From: Pachyseris speciosa
Lineage: Eukaryota; Cnidaria; Anthozoa; Scleractinia; Pachyseridae
Direction of reading: 5' to 3'
Assembly (NCBI GenBank): GCA_016490735.1
Contig: JAEMWC010000030.1
Span: 430,001 to 494,000 of the forward strand
Length of the DNA: 64,000 nucleotides
The position numbers and the translations under genes are program-made. Positions 35,248 through 47,229 of this stretch are shown here, piece after piece. Each line of letters starts with the position of its first letter. Positions within the stretch are counted from its first letter, which is position 1. The notes under the pieces were generated by a model. It was given only the letters and a program-made list of their open reading frames with translations. It was not told the origin of the DNA and made no database searches.

Positions 35248-36285
35248 TAGCCTCCTTCGCAGCCGTTGTTTGTGCCGGCCCTGTGGGAAACGTTTGCCTC
35301 CAAGAATAACGATTCCCCACGAATCTCACAAAAGGGAAATAATTCAGGGCAAATAATACTCACAGATCCACAGGTAGCTTTATTGGGTCACAGGCTCCTT
35401 CTCAACTGGTTAACACAACTGGTTTGGTAAACTTCCCTCGACTGGTTTACAAGTCAACTAACTCTCAACTGAACTCTCGACAACACGCAAAAACACAGGA
35501 CGCTTATCTGTTATACTCTACATTGCATGCAATGTTGCATGAGAGCGTACTAAAGGTTGATTTCCGGTCCTTGACACATATCATCGTCGGCTATTTAACG
35601 AAACAACTTATTGCACGAAATTGATATCCACGTGGGTTTCCTATCATCAAGTTGAGTCTGCTTAAATCACGCAATCTCTAATGCTAGCGCCAGTCTCCGA
35701 CAGGCCATATTCTCCCTCCCCAGCAACGTTTGCCAAATCGAGCCGAACATTCAGGCACTCACCAATCACATCGTGGCTTTTAAATTTCGGTGGCTAAGTT
35801 CCCGTAGCCTCCTTTGCGGCCGTTGTTTGTGCCAATTCACGGCTATTCTCCCTCCTGATTGGATACTCAGACACGATGGGAATGGAATTTCCGGCAGTAT
35901 GTAGTGTCCGGCTCGGTTCAGCAGAGTTGGTGGGGATAGCCTGCAGTGCAGGCGTATTTCGGGCGCGCGAGTGCTCATTTTCGTATTAGGGTGCCATCTT
36001 GGATTTGGTAACTGTGGAGGGTTGGGGCGAGGAAAAATTTGCCGAGGGAGTAGGCGCGAGGTGGAAAAAACGGGCGTGGGGGGAGGGGGAGGGAAGGCGA
36101 AAAACGTTCCCCACCCCTTCGCCCTCTACCACTTCGCCTTCTGTCCCAACCCTCTACCGGTCAAGCAACAATCCAAAAACCTCGTCTGTCGTTCTGTTCC
36201 AAAATAACGCCTGCACTGCAGGCTATGGTGGGGAGGGAGAATAGAACCGACACAAACAACGGTTGCGAAACTGCGAAGGAGGCTA
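35248..36285. mobile_element. Mutator-like element with 9-bp target duplication
   Basis: Both ends begin TAGCCTCCTTCGCAG when read inward, and the identical 9-mer AAGTGAACG flanks the element at 35239-35247 and 36286-36294. A third internal copy of the end (TAGCCTCCTTTGCGGCCGTT, from 35805) lies inside. A 289-bp MITE is inserted near the right end. Nine-base duplications are the hallmark of the Mutator superfamily. No transposase seen. Confidence 0.85.
35937..36225. mobile_element. Nested Mutator-like MITE
   Basis: Ends are TAGCCTGCAGTGCAGGCG and its complement, flanked by a perfect 9-bp duplication TGGTGGGGA (35928-35936 and 36226-36234). It is 289 bp and has no coding capacity beyond chance frames. 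The perfect duplication suggests it is younger than its host element. Confidence 0.9.
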
Positions 36286-36961
36286 AAGTGAACGTGGATT
36301 TTTTAGCTCCTGGCAACCGTCGTATCACACCCTTCCACACCCTGGGGGCTGACCCAATGTCAGATCACGAAAAAGCACTAAAGAAAACAACAACATCGGT
36401 TCTACCGGACAGGGACGGCATACCAGTGCTGACCCCTGTTTAACATGCATTTCACAAATCTGTATTTTGAGCCAATTTCGTTAAAATGTGATTTGTCTTT
36501 CTGCTTCATGAGCCATAGATCAGTAAGCTCTACAACTTTCTAAAAGCAACACTGTCTGTAGGCTTTCCGGGCCCACAGAACCAGATCGGGACGTGACGAA
36601 CACTGATGAGGTAACCATCCATGTGCATATAACACCTTGCCAACGTTCTCTGTATATCTGCCGACATCGATCAACGATTGCTACTGTAGACATAAGAGTT
36701 GTCAGCTATCTGCACAAACATTCATAACCGACAAAAGATTTTCAGTGAACTAAAATTGACCGCGGAAGACTTTTTTTTACTTAAAATTCTTAGTTGTCCT
36801 TTCTGTTCATCATCGTTTGTAGGCATTGATTCCCGCCGCTGACGGCCCTTCAACGTTCACCAAGCTAGCAAACATATGAAAGGAAATAAAACTGTTGGTA
36901 CTATCGTCCGGCCACGCATGCAGTCGTTGTAAGGTGACGGGGAAATACAATTCTGCAATTC

Positions 36962-37407
36962 TATACCTGCCAACTCTCACGCATTATGTGCGAGCCTTAC
37001 GCCTGCGGACCAAAGACGTCGATCTCACGCATTGACGACGATTTCTCAAGCCTGACTTAGAAATCCGGATGACTTGTTCTTTTAACGCATCAACAACAGA
37101 AATTCAGTTCAATATTCCCCATAAATGTTCCAACAGACGGCGCTTAAATGCCGAGTTAGAGCTCTGAGTGTATCAGAACGCGCTAAAATGTGGCGTTTCG
37201 ATTCAGTTTGCATTTGAGGGCCTGGAAACGAACTCGAGTCTCGTGATCAGATCGTTCGGAAGTCATCGAAACATCTTCGGACATGTTTGGCAGCGTTCGG
37301 AAGTCTTCGAGAAATCGTCGGAACTCCCCGAAACTTTTTCGGAAATTCCGGTCATGAGGAGACGAAAATATTTCACGCATTTGACTTAGAAAATGATGGC
37401 AGGTATA
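36962..37407. mobile_element. Unclassified TATACCTGCC-ended element
   Basis: The ends TATACCTGCCA (left) and its complement are flanked by CAATTC on both sides (36956-36961 and 37408-37413). The interior has repeated CTCACGCATT and TCGGAAGTC/TCGAAA motifs. It has no transposase. A 6-bp duplication with these ends does not fit a superfamily I can name confidently. Confidence 0.6.
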
Positions 37408-37713
37408 CAATTCTCGTTGAATTATGGATGGTTTTCGTACCCTCGTTTAGCAGTCCCTAGACTCGGTAATAACGTTATTGGCCTTCAGCCATGCAATCAT
37501 TATCGGGCGCGAGAAATTCCTCCAAAACGCTGGGAATTGTTTTCACTGATCTCAAAATACTTTATGCAGATGGTCCCTCGACCTTTGGGATAAGGCAGAG
37601 AGAAATCTCAAATCTCAAAGAACAGTAGGATATGAAAACAACATCAAAGAAACAAACAAATGTGAGAAATAATAGTAACAATTGTTCTCTCCCCTGTACA
37701 TTGTACGAATCTA

Positions 37714-37745
<32 letters not shown>

Positions 37746-37749
37746 AATG

Positions 37750-37781
<32 letters not shown>

Positions 37782-37785
37782 CTTT
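37714..37785. repeat. (AAAT)n and (AAT)n microsatellite
   Basis: About eight AAAT units are followed by about fourteen AAT units. It is probably the tail of a retroelement on one strand, adjoining the LINE remnant to the right. Confidence 0.85.
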
Positions 37786-37829
37786 ATTAACAAATCCTCA
37801 AACAATCTTAAATTTACAATATATGATCT

Positions 37830-38757
37830 ACTAGAATGCGAAAAAATATTCATAATTATAAACCGTATAAATATAAAAAAATATTACTTAATAAAAAATG
37901 CAGGCTATGTCGGAAGGCACAGGAAAGTGTCGCACATGTGGTGTCAGAGCAAACCCTGTACCTGGATAGACACAACGCAGCACTCAAAACTCTATTCTTT
38001 GAGATGCTTAGGGGCTATCACTTGACGGACCTTATTCCACCCTGGTATTCACCAGTCCAGCCCAAACCTGTGTACTAAGACGAAAAAGGTTACGACGTTT
38101 TGAGATGTGCCTGTTTTCGCGGAGCACTTGCAAGTGAAAGCCAACAGACTGGACGCGAGGTTGGTAGACAGGGTAAACAAGGAGGTGATACGAATAGAGA
38201 TGAGCTGTCCCTGCATGGACAACAGAAAGCAGAAAGAAGAGGAGAAGACCTTAAAGTACGCGCCTTTGCGACCAGAGCTCAAGAAACAGTACCCAGGGTT
38301 CAGGATTCGACAGTTCAACATCGTCATTGACACTCTGGGCGGGTGGCTACTCAAAGAGTCTGAAGGAAGAAGTCAAGGCGTGGGTTCAGACAGGTACCTA
38401 GAGGTACTTAGAAGAATGCAGAAAGCCGTCCTGAGCCACACTCTTCACATCGCTAAAGCATTTAAAGTGATGTGCTAGCCACTTGGACACCTATGGGTCA
38501 CTAATGAGACAGTACACAACTAGCACTTAACAGATATTATTAGACAGATCATTTATTTTATCAATCTTATTTTATGCAATGTTACTGCTATTTAGTGTCA
38601 ATTTTATATAATGCTAGAATTTATTTATTAATTTTATTTTACACAATTTTTTCCCTATCCAATGTAAATTTGTAAATTTTGATATAATACTGGCTACTTT
38701 TACACGCCCAGTATTTGAATGTGATTAGGACCCGGCATTCAGGAGTTTTAAACTGCC

Positions 38758-38794
<37 letters not shown>

Positions 38795-38795
38795 G
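37830..38795 (+). mobile_element. LINE remnant with zinc-knuckle and endonuclease-like tail
   Basis: The frame 37836-38078 encodes [15 protein letters not shown] (a CCHC-type knuckle, partly deleted) and [16 protein letters not shown]. After a stop and frame change the frame 38107-38478 encodes RLDARLVDRVNKEVIRIEMSCP, EEKTLKYAPLRPELKK and VLRRMQKAVLSHTLHIAKAF. A CCHC knuckle followed by a PD-(D/E)xK-like segment after the RT is the layout of restriction-like-endonuclease LINEs such as R2, HERO and NeSL. A 3' UTR follows with a (GAT)n tail at 38757-38795. The copy is dead (frameshift, stop, deletion). Confidence 0.65.
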
Positions 38796-39728
38796 GTTAG
38801 CCCAAGAGGACTTGCTTTCATGCGTGGTTTCTCCATTTATTACACCCATTTTGAAATCACAGGTGATCCTTGCAATCTGATTAGTTCTTAACAGTGCAAT
38901 TTATTCACAAATCACACTCTTTTGTTCTAAATTGCATCCTAGCTTGTTTTAACCCATCATAATGAAAATGAAATCATACCAATCAAAATGGGCGTAATGA
39001 AGTGAGTTGAACTTAGAGTCATGCAATTTTGGTCTGAATTTCAAATTATGCTCACAAAAAATCATACATATGATTTCAGACCAAACTTCACTGCACTCAG
39101 TTCAATTACCATTATACATTACCACTCCTTGATCAAACACACAGGTCATGAGCATGAAGCTAACAATCACCAAAGATGAACTGACTGAAAATAGGACAAG
39201 TTCTGCTAACTGTTGTCAAAAGTGATTTAAGGAAAACAATGAGGATGGGAAGGGGGCGGGGGAGGGGGTATGCTTGTTGATATCAGAACTGCACAGGGTC
39301 AGGGGGTACCTGGCTTACCTTTTTACAAGGGAGATATGAATCTTACAGCAAACTATGGGCACAAACAGCAAATTACATATAACATGACTCATTCAATCTG
39401 ATGTAACATTTATTTCTTTTAACTCATAATTAAGGGAAAATGAGATAATGTATGCATCTATTCTGTGCATCTATATAATATCAGTTTGTCATTCATAAAA
39501 TATGCAATGAATGTTCTTTGAAATAGAAATGTCTGTAATTGTTGTAATAGGCTATAGCAGGTTTTCTAGTAAAATAACATTTACATCAATAACTTATACA
39601 GTTTTCTTTGAAGAAGAAAATGTTCATAAAAAACCAAGGACCTTGAGTAGAAAATGGTTAATCGGTGTTGATATCTAAGTGATTAAAATCTTCTCTCTTT
39701 TTAATAGCCTGATCCAAGACTTTCCGTC
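38796..39728. other. 3' flank of the coiled-coil gene
   Basis: Non-coding. The right part is presumably 3' UTR of the minus-strand gene ending at 39729. An inverted pair (TTTGGTCTGAAATTYAAATT-like at 39030 and ATTTCAGACCAAA at 39073) makes a small hairpin. Confidence 0.35.
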
Positions 39729-40016
39729 TTAACTGTCTCCTACCAATGGTCGTTCCTGGCGGGCTTTGAACACCAAGGTTTTCTGTCTGTTGAGCGCTTT
39801 TTTCATGGAGTCTTGGTCTCTCTTTACTTCTGACATGCCTTCGTATAGGTTTTTCTCCAGGTCACTAATCTGCTTGTTCATCACTCTTGTTTCTTCCTCC
39901 TTTTGCGTGGCAGGAAAGGCATCACCCACAGGGCGCTGTTTTAGATTCATTGCTTTGCCTCTGGTCCGGGATAATTCCATGTTCAGTTCATTCAAGTTGG
40001 CTGTGGAGTCTTGGAG
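39729..40016 (-). CDS. Nuclear-type coiled-coil protein, last exon
   Basis: The acceptor TTTACTTTCAG precedes LQDSTANLNELNMELSR, and the frame runs 95 codons to TAA at 39729. The phase is 0, matching the donor of the exon at 46637-46068. The sequence is rich in Glu, Lys and Asn with heptad-like spacing (NKQISDLEKNLYEGMSEVKR), so it extends the coiled coil that begins in exon 1. It ends in a basic stretch followed by PLVGDS. Unseen small exons could lie in the 6-kb intron if they are phase 0. Confidence 0.7.
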   Translation of the reverse strand, partial: LQDSTANLNELNMELSRTRGKAMNLKQRPVGDAFPATQKEEETRVMNKQISDLEKNLYEGMSEVKRDQDSMKKALNRQKTLVFKARQERPLVGDS

Positions 40017-41730
40017 CTGAAAGTAAAAAAAGAAACCTTTTTGTTACAGCAGCACAAACAAAACAAGAATGAATCAAAGGCTCCTTTGAGCTCACTCATT
40101 CATGCATATAGCTAAATACAATGAAACCTTGCTGTAACGAAAGCTGTTGCCCAATAGAAACACCAGTGCAATTTAGAAATGATGAAAAACTTCTCCTGGA
40201 TGTAGCATGGGAAGCCTTTCATTATGATGATTGCCCAACAAAAATGCAACTGACTTCTGAATTGTCAACAATGCCGTTCCTTGGCCACACCGCATGACAA
40301 GTGAGATTGTTATCAAAATGTCTCATAAAATCAAAACCTATTTGTGTTGTATAACAAAGTCAAACAAATGTCGGCTTCATTCAAGAATCCAACATACTTT
40401 TTCCCAAGCTTTGAAGGGAAAAAATAACGTGCTCTGGTAAAACTTAAGCCTAAAATAATACTTTTGTGACACAAGATCCTGAACACATCTTGCCTTGCAG
40501 TCTGGCAGAGTCAATTTTGCTTACAAATGAGAACCCAGACCTTGTTTACACTTTCTATATTTTTTTCCAGTTGCAAGTCCTTAACTTTACTGATTCAACA
40601 CTAAACGACAGCCGAAAAAAAATATGTACATATTTAGGTCAGTTGAGTTAGAAGAAAATGAAATGAATTGAAATTTTTGAGATTCTTGCAGGTTCAGTAG
40701 CGATTGGCAATTTTGATTGCAATATAAAACAGTATAAAATAATAGTCAGATCTATGCAGTTACGTGGCACGAATTCACTAGCCAAGCTACAGGATACTAC
40801 ATGAAAGATTTGGGAGTGAGAAATGTCCAAAAATGACAGCTTGTTCTTTCAGATGTTATCCACAAAATGGCATAGAAAACCATTTTGTGACACCACTCCC
40901 GTTTCCGTCTTTGCAGATTTTTGTTCATGCCAAAATCCACTCTTCAGAACAATTCATACCATGAACATGCCCAAATGAATGACTTAAAATGTAATATTAT
41001 GTGTTCAATTGTCTGTCTTTATTTCTTCCTTCTATTAGTAGCCTCTTTGAATAATTTAGGTGCCATGATTTCTTGCAAGGCTGGCCCCAAGTTAGAAACT
41101 TAAAGCTCCTTGGACCTCCTTGGCATTTTTTGGACCATACAGTAAGAATAGCTAATTTATTATTATGGATAGCCGGGCCATAGTCAATAGCATCTTAAGG
41201 GGATTCAAAATGGCCACTGAAGGGAAGACAATGGGCGACAAATGTAATCATAGCTTTCGTCATGCTTTATTTAAGTGGGGCAACATGCTGTGATAATTTT
41301 AGGATTACAAGACAGACTTTCAGTTAAAAGACATGAGTTTTTTTGTATCAGGCATAGTTTTTTCCTTCCTCCTGCCGCAAAAAATAATTCGCCTGATCGC
41401 AGGTTAAATGCTCTCCTGTACATGTAGTAAGATTTGCCCAGGTTGAGTGAATACCAGTAATAATACCCTTTACTGCCTCTCTCAAAAAATAATTTAACCA
41501 TGTGTATAGAAGACTTTTGACACAAAGTATAAATGTTCATTTCCAGCAAATTAATGACAATTTGTGAAAATAAACATGGAATTCAATTACCTACCGGGTA
41601 TTTCTACTTGTTATTGTACTTAAGTGGTCTTCCTTAGTTTACAAAGTGACTGTTCAATAATTTTTAATACAGATCAAGGCAACAGAAACAGCTTGTTGGG
41701 AGTTAGTAAAGTGGGACAGTGACCACATAA

Positions 41731-42000
41731 TAGTCCAGTTTCGAGTTCGCTATGACCGCTGAATAAAAGAACTGAGAACGCATTTGTACAGGGTTAGCCG
41801 TGACCTTCAGTAAAATGTTTGCAAATTCCAGCGAGAAGGATGACCTGTTTACAGCTCTAACTACTGTTTCATTTTCAAATTTGTGGCACCTTCCCATCAG
41901 TAATTGTGAATCTTTTACTTTAGGTGGAGGCTAGCCCTGTACAAATGTCTTCTTAGTCCCTTTATTCTGCAGTGGTCATGGTGAACTTGAAACTGGAGTA
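41731..42000. mobile_element. Palindromic MITE, copy 1
   Basis: Ends TAGTCCAGTTTCGAGTTCGC and its diverged complement, with arm symmetry continuing inward (AATTCCAGCGAGAAGG, CTTTAGGTGGAGGC). A second copy of the same family is at 54871-55120. It lies in the intron of the coiled-coil gene. Confidence 0.75.
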
Positions 42001-43365
42001 TGTGAGAGGTGACTGCTTTAATTCAAAATAGAGGTAAATATTACAGTAATCAAGGGCAGTTTTGTTTAAGATTGAGGCCAGCTGGTCGCCAATGTGCCTA
42101 AAAATTAAGTGTTGTCTTGTCAATGTTTTCAATCTGTAATCAATCTGACTTTGGTTTTGTCTTGTCAAAATTGTCGATGCTTTCAACGTCTAGTCTATTT
42201 GGTTTAGGATAAAAGGTAAACATAAAATCTCCACAACAGTTGTCTGTGTTGACGTTTAGCAGTAGCCATGTTGTTTCAGTTTTAAATATTGAGGTAGGGG
42301 ACTGGTATGATAAATTAAACTTAGCATGGCTGTGGCCTAGAAAGGAAAGCACTGCTATGTTCAGTTTTCAAACAAAAAGAGAGTTATTTATTTCATGAAA
42401 ACTCCTTTTCAGCCAAACTAAACACTTTTATGCATGGCAGGGTTGTCAATAAGATTTTTAAGTCGACGGAGATAATTTAGAAGTAGACGGCACTGGGGAC
42501 CAGAGGCCCCCCAAAGGTGAGGGGTCTGGGGGTCCCCATGGCCCCCAGCAGGGTACAGCAGCAGAGCCCCGTTAGGGCTCCCGGAAGCAAAATGAATTTG
42601 ACGTTTTGACATTACCAAAAATTGCCTTTCCTCAGAGAAATTCTGACAAGTCTCACCTCCTGAATAGTACTATTAGTACTATGACTAATCAGTTGTTTTA
42701 TATATTTTTCTCAGAAAACTTTGATAAAGATGACAATACTTAACAATTTATTTTTAATTTTAAAAAATCTGTAATTGACTTTAAAATAACATTAGCAGAA
42801 ATTAATGATACAGACTTGTTTCTCCAATACAGTTTCTCCAAAACTGCGTGTTAATTGTGCAAGTGTATGCATCAACACAGACGGAAATATTTGTTTACTT
42901 TTGGTTGCAACATCGGCACGCATGCATGAATGAAATTTCATGTAGCATGGATTGGTCCCTAGAGAGCTACTCGTTTGCCAGCAATTTATGTTTCACACCA
43001 AGTATCTGGATACTATTTTTCTCAAAAGAAGGGATTATGTGACGTGTCGTGATCTAAACTCAGATAAACACAAACACACAAAAAGAATACCAAACAGCAT
43101 GTTGACGATAATCGTTAAATACCATTAGATTTGAAACAAGACGGTCTATGAGCGTTAACTTGGGATACTTTTGTGCTCCAGAAGCTGGACGCACGCCTTC
43201 TGATTCTTGAAACTATCCCACTAGTGGTTTGCTTTTGGGTTCACATAAGGCCTTTTTGTTCACGTACGAGCAAAGCTTGTTAAACTGTTTTGAGAGTTGC
43301 CATCCATATTCATTGTCAGCTGTTGTTGTTTACTTCAAAATTAAGTGGCAACATCTGGAGTTTTT

Positions 43366-44140
43366 CTCTCTGCGAAGCTTGAAAACATTCGCATAGACAC
43401 TTCTCTTAACATAATGGATATTCAAAACCCGAAAACACAAGGCAAATTGTTTCCGTGTATGTGACATGTTTCTCAGAAGCAATCCAGATGTCACACATTG
43501 TAAAAAGAACTTGAAATTCAAACTGCTCTATTTTCAAAATGAAGCATGTTACTTGGCTTAAAATGACGTTTGCCTGATGAAAGTAAAAAATCTAAACGTT
43601 TAATTTTTTTTCTGACGTCACGTGAAAACCAAAAATTCGCAAACTTGTCTCTAAATATAGAACTGTCACAGTGATTGAGTTGTGGTATAAGCCGGATCAA
43701 ATTACATCAAAACAACTTGGCGATTTTCTAAATATAGAACTGTCACAACGTTCTAACTCGAGTCGATACTAACAGCACGTACAAGGCTTCCAACCTTGTC
43801 TTAAATTTGGCAACTTTTTCACGCAGACAGTCTGTACTGTATTAAATCTAGCTTCACAACTTTAGAAAGATACATGCAGGAAAATTTGTTCCGGCAGTCG
43901 AAGTGGATTATTTAACCTGAGTGTTCACTTGTGGTCACGTATTAAATGGAAGGTATCACATTACGAAAACAACTTTGTGCAAATCTGTAATTTTTCTGTC
44001 ACAGCATTGGAATTCAACTTGTGATATCGATTAGCCGATAAGCACTACACCTGCGAGGCTTCCAACTTTTTCTTAACACTAGGCAAACCCTTTCACAGGG
44101 ACAGACTGTGCTGTCTTAAAATATCTAGCTTCACAACTCA
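43366..44140. repeat. Dispersed and locally duplicated repeats
   Basis: The left part (43366-43470) shares CATTCGCATAGACACTTCTC and flanking sequence with 53757-53880 and 54105-54216. The right part is a diverged tandem pair, about 43760-43870 and 44025-44140, sharing GGCTTCCAAC, GACAG-CTGT and CTAGCTTCACAACT. No function recognised. Confidence 0.55.
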
Positions 44141-44967
44141 AACACGATGAATTTGCATAACTTGAAAACAACCGTCGCATGATGTTAGCCTTTCGACCTT
44201 TGGACTATGTGGTTTGCTTTAACCAATGAACACACTGCCACGTGCCTGCTATTGTGCATTGGCCAATCAAAACACCGGAGCATAATTGTATCGTGCATTT
44301 TGCTGCACAGGGAAAAAAAAGACTGAAATCTGACACATTAATTTTTATAACTTGGTATACTTACAGTATCCCGAGTAATAAACTAGGAACAACAGACCAT
44401 TTTTGATAGTTGCTTTCTTTCTCTCTTTTTTTAAATGAATCGACATAATGAAGAGTAAAACTTTGTCTTATCTTTACAGCTATCATCTTTCAAAAGTAAA
44501 ATTACAAATAGGCTCTTGTTAATTTAAGTGACGAAATCCGATCACAAATTGATTGGTTTATTGATTGCTTTATTCTGAAATATGATAAAGTGACAGACCT
44601 GTGCAAATTTCAAAACAAAAGGCGAAAATAAAAGTAAACCAAGCAGCACACAAGAACCAATCCAGCGAAAAGTTTACTGAATTGCTCAGTTTTCAAAATA
44701 TATCAAAATCCATGAATGAAGCCAAAGAGTATTTTTAACCTACTTTCTTTTTATTTTCTTTCTTTCTTTGTTTTTTTTTCTTTAAAATGTTATTGTGATC
44801 GATCGCTTTTTTCCCGCATATCTCCGCCAATTTGCAGCCAGTGAAAATGATCAAGTAGCCGGTGATATCGCCGGTCACCGGCACTTTTTGACAACCATGC
44901 ATGGGATTCTAAAGGTCATTTGCAGTTTTTGTTGTCCTGTTGTTGGGCTAAGAAAATTCTACTTAAA

Positions 44968-45524
44968 GTGCCTATTACACAAATTTTTTTTCGCTTGCTC
45001 TCAGTTGTTGAACATGTAGGAAAAACGACTTGAAGCTTAAAAACTCGGAAAAAGTCATTTTTGGGTGTTTAAATTACATGCTATTTAGCTTCCAAAGTGT
45101 CTTGGAGACTGGGATGTAACTTACCGCATTTGCGCACCCGGTGTGACGTCACACCAGATGCTGTGAAGATATCATGCTGCCACTTGGTTCAGTTTTTTGG
45201 TTCAATGATAATGTCGAGCAAAACCAATTATTCAGCAACGTCGGACTATTAGTGCAACTAGTTATATAGGACGCTGTTTTTCTTTTTGTCTGCCCTGTTG
45301 ACTGTGGATGAGGGTTACTGTTCACGGTGTTATGTCACAGACATGTGTCATGTGATGCTTTGGCTGTGTGATGCATGGGACACTTGCGAGGCAAAAGAGC
45401 GTATATTTTGAACGCGAAAAAAGGCTTTTCGGGAATTTCAAAGAGTTCTACACATTGAAGTCGTTTTTTTTCATACATGTTGAACTATTAAAAATGGGGG
45501 AAAATTTTTCGTGTCATATGCACT
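44968..45524. mobile_element. TTAA-type DNA element, older copy
   Basis: The left end AGTGCCTATTACACAAATTT follows TTAA (44964-44967). The right end has the complement GCACT followed by TCAA, a decayed TTAA. Internal symmetry (GTTGAACATGTA...ACGACTT and its complement near 45450-45485) confirms pairing. It contains TGACGTCA near 45144. Same family type as 31632-33632 and 57992-58445. Confidence 0.65.
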
Positions 45525-46067
45525 TCAAGGCGACCAGATTATGCCATCTGGCAACTGAAAGCAAAGTCATTTGGTCACCATTTGGAGCTGGTATGAAAAA
45601 GTTAATTTTGGACCCTGGTTCAAGTAATTCAGGGTGACCACTTAATATTGTGTCGCTTATTACTGCTTGAACTGTACCTCTAAAACTCAACAAGGGATTA
45701 CCAGTTTACCCACGCAAGATGGGTATGGTGGGGGTTGAGGAAGGAAGTTCTTGCTGTGTGGGCCAGTCTTGAACAAAGAGGAAATTTAACTGATGAGAAA
45801 TGTGTAACAAGTGGCAAGTACATTGACGATTTTGAGACTACAGTTTTCCTGAAAGCGCCCCTTAAACCTAACATCAGGGAGTGGGGCTTCCCTCTGGGGT
45901 TAATATTAACTTTTTTCCCTGGATAATCGAGAAAACACTATATTAGCTCACACATAATAAACTTTGACCTTTGTAACAAACATAACGAACTCGGGCATGA
46001 AGATCCTGCAGCAAAGCGGTACGAATTCCACAAAAGCTAAAGTGTGAGATAATAAAACATATCCTAC

Positions 46068-46637
46068 CTTTGAAAGTGCGCTTGTAACAGCCTGATCTTG
46101 GGTTTTCAGTTTCGGAGGTAGCTCAGCATAGCCATACTTTTCTTGCAGCTCTCTTAGTAAGTCAGCTAACTCTCGTTCGCGCAGTTCTTGCAAGTAAGTC
46201 TTATGTATTATCCACGCAGCGTCGATATAGAGCTTAAGATCTCGCTTTCCCCAATCGTTGTACGCTCGATCGCTGCACAACTCTTCCGCAGTGTCGTTCC
46301 AAAACCGCCAGTACTCTTTTGTCATCTCGGCATCCTGTGACTCAATTTCTCTATCACTGAAGATTCGAATTCCTCTTGAGCGCGCAAAGGGATACTTGTC
46401 TTGGCTAGTAGCTGCTGAGTTTTCAGCTTTCTTTGGAAGGCTTTTTCGTGTCTTCTTCTTTGGTGGTTCTTTCTCCTGATCTTCAGTTTCTACAACACCG
46501 CTTGGGTCGTCATGGTCATCTGCAACCGCGGCAGTATCGCCTTCGTTTCGATCTTCTGGTTGCTCCGACTGAACCTGAGACGCTTCAGTCGGAGGCAAAA
46601 CCTCTGCTATCACGTTTTCACTCATTTGTTCGACCAC
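46068..46637 (-). CDS. Nuclear-type coiled-coil protein, first coding exon
   Basis: The exon encodes 190 residues from ATG at 46637 to the donor GTAGGA at 46067 (phase 0). Residues 1-57 are acidic and low complexity. Residues 58-70 (PPKKKTRKSLPKK) are a clear nuclear localisation signal. Residues 80-145 form a conserved-looking domain rich in aromatic residues (YWRFWNDTAEELC, KRDLKLYIDAAWIIHK). Residues 145-190 begin a coiled coil (LQELRERELADLLRELQEK). With the exon at 40016 the protein has 285 residues. The layout recalls kinetochore or chromatin coiled-coil subunits but I cannot name it. A second in-frame ATG at codon 5 could be the start. Confidence 0.75.
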
Positions 46638-47043
46638 TAACTACCTGCGAACTGTCTGTTCCTCTGCAGAAATCGAAAGAGAAGCTAGTTTTGAAGCAAT
46701 TTTCTTGCAGAACAAAAGTTCGAGTGTGTCGCTGTAACCACCCCTCCCCAACAACTCCCAGCAACCTCCAAATCAGTTCCCAGGCCTTCTGTGAAAATGT
46801 TAGGTCCGCAAAGGGTACAGACGAAGAAACAACGTCGGCTGGTGTTCTCTCGGAAATTGCTAATTACCGTCACACCAACTGTATACTTCGCATAAATGAA
46901 ATAGCTTTTTTTTTAACACCCAGGCTGTTCAATATTCATGTAATAAATTTAGATACTTAAGCAAATAATTGTGCCGTGTAGGGTATCAAATTTTGTTCTG
47001 CTAAATGTAAAATTATGATTACCACTACTGTAAAAGTTCCATA

Positions 47044-47222
47044 CACTTTATTCCAAAATGACGGCCAATCTATTATTCTTTTGTTTGCATGTTAATTAGC
47101 CCTCTTTGCCTCGTCAACATGTACAAAATACAATAGAATTTTGAAGTGAAAATGAGGTAAAGAGGGCTAATTAACATGCAAACAAAAGAAAAATAAATTG
47201 GCCGCCATTTTGGAATAAGGTA
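47044..47222. mobile_element. Palindromic MITE
   Basis: Arms 47044-47113 and 47153-47222 are reverse complements over about 70 bases with some six differences. They share ATTCCAAAATGRCGGCCAAT and GCATGTTAATTAGCCCTCTT. The spacer is about 39 bases. No coding function. Confidence 0.8.
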
Positions 47223-47229
47223 TATTAAG

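Noticed and set aside
35999..36244. Pro/Ser-rich and Gly-rich plus-strand ORFs
   Set aside because: They lie within the nested Mutator-like MITE and read through GC-rich repeat sequence.
37644..37853. Poly-isoleucine ORFs
   Set aside because: They are translations of the (AAT)n/(AAAT)n microsatellite.
38639..38836. Poly-serine ORF
   Set aside because: It is a translation of the (GAT)n tail of the LINE remnant.
46258..46960. Plus-strand ORFs of 73 and 175 codons
   Set aside because: They are antisense to the coiled-coil gene exon and its 5' flank, with no signal or domain.
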